A stretch of 10,861 nucleotides of DNA from DATGLW01 sp035293965. Its GTDB lineage: Bacteria; Actinomycetota; Acidimicrobiia; Acidimicrobiales; RAAP-2. Shown in pieces: positions 6,832-10,861 of this stretch. Below the pieces are notes generated by a model. It searched no databases, was not told the origin of the DNA, and saw only the letters and a list, made by a program, of their open reading frames with translations. The stretch is from assembly GCA_035293965.1 (NCBI GenBank), contig DATGLW010000097.1, positions 1 through 10,861 on the forward strand, in the 5' to 3' direction. Position 1 is the first letter of the stretch. Each line of letters begins with the position of its first letter. The position numbers were made by a program, and so were the translations under genes.

Positions 6832-7515
6832 TCATGGGTGATCGGCCTCGTCCTGCTGGTCGCCAGTCACGCGCGCACCGGCAAGCTCGAGCCCGCCGCA
6901 AGAGCAGTCGGTGACCGCAGGGGGCACCTGGTCCGGCGCTGCGTCGAGGGCGCAGCCGCCATCTGCCAGGCATGCAGCCCGCGCCACCTTGTGCAATCCC
7001 CACCAGCTCATGAGGACGAGCAGCGCGAGGCTGCCCGCGAGGAACTCGGTCTGGTGGACGGCGAAGAAGTGCTGCAGGGTGCCGCTCGTCGTGTACAGGC
7101 CCATCCCCGACACGCCAAAGAACGCGAGCACCGACGGCACGATCGGCGTGCAGCACAGAAAGGTCGGGAGCAGGCTCGCGACGAATGCCACAGCGCCTGC
7201 CGCGCCGCTGGCAGCGCGGGCAGCCGCGATCCGGCGCGTCGCGTGGATCTGGCGCATCGCGTAGACCTGGATGCTCATCACGAGCCCCATCCCCAGCCCG
7301 AGCACGAGCGCCCAGGCGAGAAGGGAGCCGCTCAGGTAGTCCCAGTTTGCGAGCTCGAAACGCTGGGTGTAGTCAAAAGGCAGGAGCAGGGTGTAGAAGA
7401 ACGCGACGACCCCGGCGGCGGCGAGGAAGCCGGCGACACGCCCTGGCGTGCCCAGCACCTCGGCGAGCGCCCTTCTCACCGCTCGGCGCGGGGCAGCGTT
7501 CGCACGGGTGCTCAC
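6832..7515 (-). CDS. Polytopic membrane protein with intramembrane CCTP motif and Cys-rich tail, 227 aa
   Basis: This is an integral membrane protein I do not recognise by name. It has four hydrophobic segments, about 28-46, 60-84, 104-134 and 156-176. The third contains LLPTFLCCTPIVPSVLAFFG with Cys121-Cys122 followed by Thr-Pro, reminiscent of the vicinal Cys pair in the first TM of Mer transporters (MerT, MerF, MerC), although the four-TM layout is not MerT's. The C-terminal tail carries four more Cys plus one at the membrane edge: ACLADGGC (181-188) and DCSCGG (203-208), suitable for metal binding or thiol relay. The start is taken as GTG at 7515, overlapping the upstream TGA as GTGA; GTG at 7524, nearer to a GGAG, is a close alternative. 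The likely role is metal or electron passage across the membrane, inferred from context. Confidence 0.8.
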   Translation of the reverse strand: MSTRANAAPRRAVRRALAEVLGTPGRVAGFLAAAGVVAFFYTLLLPFDYTQRFELANWDYLSGSLLAWALVLGLGMGLVMSIQVYAMRQIHATRRIAAARAASGAAGAVAFVASLLPTFLCCTPIVPSVLAFFGVSGMGLYTTSGTLQHFFAVHQTEFLAGSLALLVLMSWWGLHKVARAACLADGGCALDAAPDQVPPAVTDCSCGGLELAGARVTGDQQDEADHP

Positions 7516-7808
7516 GCGCGCCACGCTCTCTCCGGCCGTGCGCAGCATGCGCTGGCACGGTGCCGGTGCCGCACCCACAACCCGAGCGCGGCCGCAGCAA
7601 GCGCCGCGCCGAGCACCCCGCCCACCACACCCAGGGTCGCGGCGCTCGCCGCGGCGAGCGCAGCGGCGATGGCCGGGCCACCACAGCACAGAGCCGGGAC
7701 GAGGAGAAGTAAGACCGCCGCCCCGGGACCACGGCGCTCCCCGGAAGCGCCGTGACCCGGAACGGTACGGGTGCTGGCCTCCGGGGGTCTCGGGTTGGAA
7801 ATATCCAT
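7512..7808 (-). CDS. MerF-like small membrane protein with two vicinal Cys pairs, 98 aa
   Basis: This is the first gene of the minus-strand operon. After about 29 hydrophilic residues it has two TM segments (about 30-52 and 56-78). One Cys pair lies in the first (VPALCCGGPA, Cys41-42) and a second just after the second, beyond a basic stretch (WVRHRHRASACC, Cys88-89). MerF, the 81-residue mercuric-ion transporter, has this arrangement: a CC pair in TM1 followed by Pro, and a CC pair after TM2 behind basic residues. Similarity beyond layout is limited because the segments are Ala-rich, so Hg(II) transport is inferred. The start ATG at 7808 has a strong AAGGAGG five bases upstream (complement at 7814-7820). 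The stop overlaps the next gene's GTG start. Other thiophilic cargo (Cd, Pb, Cu, As) is possible. Confidence 0.75.
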   Translation of the reverse strand: MDISNPRPPEASTRTVPGHGASGERRGPGAAVLLLLVPALCCGGPAIAAALAAASAATLGVVGGVLGAALAAAALGLWVRHRHRASACCARPERAWRA

Positions 7809-7864
7809 CGGAACCTCCTTCGCGGTCCGACTGATGCCCGACTCCTGGTCCGCGGGACAAGAAG

Positions 7865-7888
7865 GCCGCCCCCGGCGGCAACGCCGCC
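7865..7888 (-). promoter_or_regulatory. Competing GC hairpins in the leader of the MerF-like operon
   Basis: GCCGCC (7865-7870), GGCGGC (7874-7879) and GCCGCC (7883-7888) lie in series, so the middle block can pair with either flank, each time with a 3-base loop. They lie between the predicted promoter and the start codon, in the untranslated leader. Mutually exclusive hairpins can act in attenuation, but no leader peptide or T-tract was seen, and GC-rich DNA produces such blocks by chance. Confidence 0.25.
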
Positions 7889-7905
7889 CCCTCGCCTTGC
7901 AGTGC

Positions 7906-7936
7906 ATATTACTACACATTTGTGAGAGCGAGTCAA
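7906..7936 (-). promoter_or_regulatory. Promoter of the MerF-like/thioredoxin operon
   Basis: On the minus strand TTGACT (complement of 7931-7936, five of six to -35) is followed after 16 bp by TAGTAA (7909-7914) or after 19 bp by TAATAT (7906-7911). The element sits in a conspicuous AT-rich island within GC-rich DNA, between the divergent operon and the flavin reductase. The predicted leader is about 90 nt. A BlaI-like box overlaps the -10 region. Confidence 0.5.
7910..7927. promoter_or_regulatory. Candidate BlaI-type box in the divergent promoter
   Basis: TACTACACATTTGTGAGA aligns to the BlaI/MecI consensus TACTACA-N4-TGTAGTA. The left arm is 7 of 7, the spacing is exact, and the right arm is 4 of 7 (TGTGAGA). 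It overlaps the -10 region of the minus-strand operon promoter and lies about 46 bp upstream of the reductase start. The ArsR-type regulator encoded nearby is an alternative ligand for this AT-rich stretch. Confidence 0.35.
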
Positions 7937-7972
7937 TGGGCTGCGGTCGTGGCCTGTGGGAGGCTCGTGGCG

Positions 7973-9322
7973 ATGAGCGAGCACTTCGACGCGGCCGTGA
8001 TCGGCCTCGGGCCCGGTGGCGAGGTCGCTGCCGGCCGCCTCCTGGCGGCAGGCAAGCGGGTCGCCGTCATCGAGCGGGAGCTCATCGGCGGGGAATGTGC
8101 CTACTGGGCCTGCATCCCATCGAAGACCCTGCTTCGGGCGACCGAGGCAGCCGCCTCGACCGGGCGCGTGGCGGGGATCGAGCGGCCGCCGATCGACTGG
8201 CCGGCGCTGCGGGACTACCGGGACTTCATGGTCCGCCATCTCGACGACTCCGCCCAGGTGGAGGGCTACCAGCAGCAGGGTGCGACGGTCCTGAAGGGCG
8301 ACGCACGCCTCGTCGGTCCCGGTCAGGTGGCCGTCGGCGACCAGATCGTCGATGCAGCCGAGGTGGTGGTCGCGACCGGGGCCGAGCCGGTTCGCCCCAC
8401 GATCGAAGGGCTCGAGTCGGCCGAGGTGTGGACCAACCGGGAGGCGACGACCCTGACCGACATCCCCGGCCGGGTGCTGGTGATCGGCGGCAGCGCGGTG
8501 GGCGTCGAGCTCGGCCAGTTCCTCGCCCGCATGGGCTCCGAGGTCACCATCCTCGAGCGCTCGGCGCACCTCGTCCCGCGTGAGACCGCCCGGGTGGGCG
8601 AGCTGGCGAGTGCCGCCCTCCGTGCCGAGCGCGTCGACGTGCGCACCGGCGCAGCAGCGACCCGGGTCCGCCGGGTCGGACCACGGACGGTCATCGAGGT
8701 CTCCGACGGCTCGCACGTCGAGTGCGACGTGATCCTCCTCGCGACCGGGCGACGCCCACGAACCGCCGGCCTCGGGCTCGAGCACGCTGGCGCCCGCCTG
8801 GACGAGCGCGGGGCCGTCGTCGTCGACGAGCACTGCCGGGCGGGAGAGCGTCTCTGGGCGCTCGGTGACGTGACCGGCGTGGCGCTCTTCACCCACGTCG
8901 CCATGTACCAGGGCCGAGTCGTGGCCGCGAACCTCTTGGGCGGGCAGCGGCGTGCCCGCTACGAAGGGATCCCCCGCGTGGTGTTCGCGGATCCCGAGAT
9001 CGCAGCGGTCGGGCTGAGCCCCGAGGAGGCCCGCCGAACGGGGATCGACGTCGCCGCCCACGAGGTCGACCTTGCAGCGTCGATCGCCCGACCGTGGACC
9101 TACGAGACGGCACCCACGGGCGCGTTGGGCGTCGTCGTGGACCGCCGCCGCCAGGTGCTCGTGGGTGCCTGGGCGGTGGCGCCGCTCGCCGGCGAGTGGA
9201 TCCACCAGGCGGCCCTTGCCATCCGGGCTGCGATCCCCCTCGAGACGCTCTGCGACCAGGTGGCGCAGTTCCCCACCTACGCCGAGGCGTACCTCGCCGC
9301 ACTCGAATCTCTCGACCGGTAG
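7973..9322 (+). CDS. FAD-dependent pyridine nucleotide-disulfide oxidoreductase, MerA/lipoamide-dehydrogenase family, 449 aa
   Basis: This is a cytosolic class I flavin disulfide reductase. The FAD Rossmann motif VIGLGPGGEVAAGR starts at residue 9; the redox centre GGECAYWACIPSK has Cys42 and Cys47; the NAD(P) fold begins VLVIGGSAVGVELG (168-181); the second FAD motif is LWALGDVTG (294-302). Glu195 ending the second NAD strand suggests NADH preference. In the dimerisation domain, where lipoamide dehydrogenase has HPTxxE with the catalytic His, this protein reads FPTYAE (433-438): Phe replaces His, as in MerA's FPYLT region. It lacks MerA's C-terminal CysCys and N-terminal HMA domain, so it is neither a standard Dld nor a standard MerA. 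The ATG at 7973 follows GGGAGG (about nine bases upstream). It is divergent from the thioredoxin operon and could supply it with electrons. Confidence 0.92.
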   Translation: MSEHFDAAVIGLGPGGEVAAGRLLAAGKRVAVIERELIGGECAYWACIPSKTLLRATEAAASTGRVAGIERPPIDWPALRDYRDFMVRHLDDSAQVEGYQQQGATVLKGDARLVGPGQVAVGDQIVDAAEVVVATGAEPVRPTIEGLESAEVWTNREATTLTDIPGRVLVIGGSAVGVELGQFLARMGSEVTILERSAHLVPRETARVGELASAALRAERVDVRTGAAATRVRRVGPRTVIEVSDGSHVECDVILLATGRRPRTAGLGLEHAGARLDERGAVVVDEHCRAGERLWALGDVTGVALFTHVAMYQGRVVAANLLGGQRRARYEGIPRVVFADPEIAAVGLSPEEARRTGIDVAAHEVDLAASIARPWTYETAPTGALGVVVDRRRQVLVGAWAVAPLAGEWIHQAALAIRAAIPLETLCDQVAQFPTYAEAYLAALESLDR

Positions 9323-9330
9323 GGGGCCGC

Positions 9331-9353
9331 AGCGCAACCGTCCCTGGTGCGCT
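9331..9353. terminator. Hairpin between convergent reductase and M56 genes
   Basis: AGCGCA (9331-9336) pairs with TGCGCT (9348-9353), extended by CC/GG inside after one bulged A. It fills the 43-bp gap between convergent stops at 9322 and 9366, where a bidirectional terminator would be expected. No T-tract is present on either strand. Confidence 0.35.
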
Positions 9354-9365
9354 TGCCCTGCACGC

Positions 9366-10358
9366 TCAGCACGGCGCGACGTGGCGCCCCCACGCCCACA
9401 TCGGCCGCAAGCCGATCAGGGCGACGACGGCGAGGCAGGCGAACGCCCCGGCAATGCTCGCCGGCGCGCCGGCGAGCACGCAGCCGACGAGCGCCATGGC
9501 GGTGGCGGTGCCGACGGCGACGGTGCCGACGAGCACCGTCGGCCACGGCGTCGGCGAACCGGGATGCTCGAGCCGGGCGATTCGCCAGCGCAGGTGCTCG
9601 GCACCACTGAAGCCTGCCGGCTCGTCCCGAGCGCAGCGCCCCACGAGCGCGGCCACGCGGACCAGTGCCGACAGCAACGCCTCGGTGCCGACGAGGCGCG
9701 CCGCTTCGTCGTCGGCTGCGGCCTCGAGCTCTCGGCGGAGCCCGTCCCACGCCCGGCGCACGGGGGGGAAGCGCCCGTAGGCGGCGGCGATCGCCCCGCA
9801 CAGGACCAAGAGGCGGGGATGACCGAGGCGCACGTGTGCCGCCTCGTGCTCGCACACCGCCTCACGCTCGCCGCCTTCCAGCCGGGCGAGCATGCCAGAG
9901 GTCACCACCGCCCGGCAGCGCCACAGGCCGGCCGCGAAGGCGACGGGGTGCTCCGAGGGCACCACCCACACCTCGCCGGCGCTCGTCGGGCGCCGGACGG
10001 ACCTCGACAGGACCATCCCCCGCATCTCGGCCCGCCGGGCGGCGGCGGCATGACGAAGGCCGTGCCAGACGAGCAGGCCGAGCACGAGCGCACCAGGCAC
10101 GTAGCCGAGCAGCTGCCATTCGCCATGGTCGAGGCCGAGCAGGCAGCCCCCGCCCGGGGTCCGGATCCCTCCGAGCCAGGAGCCGAGCGCGACCCCGACG
10201 CAGGCCACCCACACCGCCGGGAGGAGCGCCCAGCCAAGGAAGCTGACCAGGTGCGCGCCCGCCGCGACCCGGGGCGAGACGCCGTGGCGACGCCTGGCGA
10301 GCACCGGCAGGAGGGCGAGCACGGCGAAGAAACCGAGGCCGGTGGCGACGACGCTCAC
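9366..10358 (-). CDS. M56-family (BlaR1-like) membrane metalloprotease, 330 aa
   Basis: This is an integral membrane zinc protease of the BlaR1/MecR1 peptidase family (M56), which typically inactivates a cognate BlaI-type repressor on a signal. The zinc motif HEAAH is at 171-175 in VCEHEAAHVRLGHP. The downstream acidic region ELEAAADDEAA (210-220) supplies the third ligand region. Hydrophobic segments lie near 3-20, 38-60, 83-100, 183-195 and 273-318. There is no C-terminal penicillin-binding sensor domain, so beta-lactam sensing by the BlaR1 route is not supported; it resembles the short M56 proteins paired with BlaI in actinobacteria. The GTG start at 10358 overlaps the repressor's TGA as GTGA (10355-10358), a strong sign of a functional pair. 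The signal is unknown. Confidence 0.88.
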   Translation of the reverse strand: MSVVATGLGFFAVLALLPVLARRRHGVSPRVAAGAHLVSFLGWALLPAVWVACVGVALGSWLGGIRTPGGGCLLGLDHGEWQLLGYVPGALVLGLLVWHGLRHAAAARRAEMRGMVLSRSVRRPTSAGEVWVVPSEHPVAFAAGLWRCRAVVTSGMLARLEGGEREAVCEHEAAHVRLGHPRLLVLCGAIAAAYGRFPPVRRAWDGLRRELEAAADDEAARLVGTEALLSALVRVAALVGRCARDEPAGFSGAEHLRWRIARLEHPGSPTPWPTVLVGTVAVGTATAMALVGCVLAGAPASIAGAFACLAVVALIGLRPMWAWGRHVAPC

Positions 10359-10735
10359 GTTCGGCGCACCCGCTTGACAGCCGCGGCCAGCTCGGCCACG
10401 AGCTCGGGGTCGTCGAGGCTGTCGACGAAGCGCGCGAGCGCCACACGGGGGTGCGCCGTCGCCGAGAGCAGGGAGCGGATCGCCTGAGCGGTCAGCTCGT
10501 CGGGGTCTCCGGCCGCGCGGTAGAGGTGGCCCTTGCCCTGGGCGACCCGCTCCACGAGGGCCTTGTCGACGAGCCGGCCGAGCACGGTCATCACGGTCGT
10601 GTATGCCCGGGACTCGTCGCCCAGCCGTTCCCAGACGTCGCGCCCCGAAAGCCACGTGCGCGCCGACCAGAGCACGTCGAGGATCTGGCTCTCGAGGTCG
10701 CCGACCCGGCGCCCCGCAACCAACCGTCTCGGCAC
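10355..10735 (-). CDS. blaI: BlaI/MecI/CopY-family transcriptional repressor, 126 aa
   Basis: This winged-helix repressor binds DNA as a dimer and is usually removed by proteolysis through its M56 partner. The N-terminal domain shows LESQILDVLW (14-23), then the recognition region AYTTVMTVLGRLVDKALVERV (44-64, core TTVMTVLGRL), and the wing GKGHLYRAA (67-75). The C-terminal half (about 78-126) is the dimerisation helix region. The length is normal for the family. The start is GTG at 10735, six bases after AGGAGG (complement of 10742-10747). Its own promoter and a BlaI-type operator lie immediately upstream, so autorepression is likely. It is co-translated with the M56 gene through a GTGA overlap. 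The symbol denotes family only; a beta-lactam role is not implied. Confidence 0.92.
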   Translation of the reverse strand: MPRRLVAGRRVGDLESQILDVLWSARTWLSGRDVWERLGDESRAYTTVMTVLGRLVDKALVERVAQGKGHLYRAAGDPDELTAQAIRSLLSATAHPRVALARFVDSLDDPELVAELAAAVKRVRRT

Positions 10736-10743
10736 CCGTCACC

Positions 10744-10763
10744 TCCTACAGGATCGTAGTATA
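10744..10763 (-). promoter_or_regulatory. BlaI-type operator overlapping the -10 box and ribosome-binding site of the repressor gene
   Basis: TCCTACAGGATCGTAGTA (10744-10761) fits TACTACA-N4-TGTAGTA with one mismatch in each 7-base arm. On the minus strand TATACT (10758-10763) is a five-of-six -10 box; the -35 is poor (TGCGTC at 17 bp). The other arm runs into the AGGAGG ribosome-binding site, so the leader is very short and bound repressor would cover the transcription start. Confidence 0.6.
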
Positions 10764-10822
10764 CGCGTCACGAACCCTGCGACGCACCATCCGAGACGAA
10801 CGCCTGGCGACGGCGACACCGA

Positions 10823-10858
10823 AGGGGAGAAATGCAAGGTGCTCCGGACATCTCCCCT
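10823..10858. repeat. Inverted repeat at the right edge
   Basis: AGGGGAGA (10823-10830) and TCTCCCCT (10851-10858) are perfect 8-bp inverted arms around a 20-base spacer, upstream of the BlaI gene. It could be an operator or a stem of a terminator from beyond the window; no T-tract is visible before the sequence ends. Confidence 0.35.
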
Positions 10859-10861
10859 CCT

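Noticed and set aside
7973..9322. Annotation as mercuric reductase (merA)
   Set aside because: The C-terminal CysCys essential for Hg(II) transfer in MerA is missing, so only the family is claimed.
7373..9337. A 654-codon open frame on the minus strand opposite the flavin reductase
   Set aside because: The plus-strand frame has complete FAD/NAD motifs; the minus translation is Arg/Asp/Gly-rich with no domain. High GC leaves stop codons rare.
9072..10487. A 471-codon plus-strand frame opposite the M56 and BlaI genes
   Set aside because: The minus-strand frames have HEAAH and the BlaI helix-turn-helix with good start signals; this frame shows no family features.
10832..10861. Start of a divergent plus-strand gene (ATG at 10832 after GGGGAG)
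   Set aside because: Only ten codons are visible, the spacing to the ribosome-binding site is very short, and the site lies in an inverted repeat; undecidable from this window.

Overview
The window is very GC-rich DNA with strong G/C bias at third codon positions, GTG as well as ATG starts, and many genes joined by ATGA/GTGA stop-start overlaps. Together with a GYD-domain protein, a DrrA-type exporter pair and a BlaI/M56 pair, this suggests an actinobacterium. An acidimicrobial-type lineage is possible, but the sequence does not prove it. No RNA genes, insertion sequences or CRISPR arrays were seen.

Left part (1-5000). A minus-strand class I SAM methyltransferase is followed by a repeat-bearing gap. 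Next come a small GYD-domain protein, a second gap with a copy of the same repeat, a two-gene ABC exporter (ATPase and ABC-2 permease sharing TGATG), and an orphan secreted branched-chain-amino-acid-type solute-binding protein with its own sigma-70-like promoter.

Central part (5058-9322), the most interesting region. A plus-strand ArsR-family regulator with CmtR-like cysteines converges with, and overlaps, a four-gene minus-strand operon. In transcription order the operon encodes a two-TM protein with the MerF layout of two vicinal Cys pairs, a four-TM protein with an intramembrane CCTP motif and a Cys-rich tail, and two paralogous membrane-anchored thioredoxin-fold proteins (CSSC and CASC). 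Divergent from it is a flavin disulfide reductase with a CxxxxC redox centre. Like MerA, it has Phe-Pro where lipoamide dehydrogenase has the catalytic His, but it lacks MerA's C-terminal Cys pair. The shared divergent promoter lies in an AT-rich island. I infer a thiol-based metal (Hg/Cd/Pb-like) handling or transmembrane thiol-redox module that is not a standard mer operon.

Right part (9366-10861). A minus-strand BlaI/MecI-family repressor and an M56 (BlaR1-like) membrane metalloprotease overlap by GTGA. A good BlaI-type operator sits on their own promoter. A second, half-perfect BlaI-like box lies in the divergent promoter of the redox cassette, so this pair may also control the central module.
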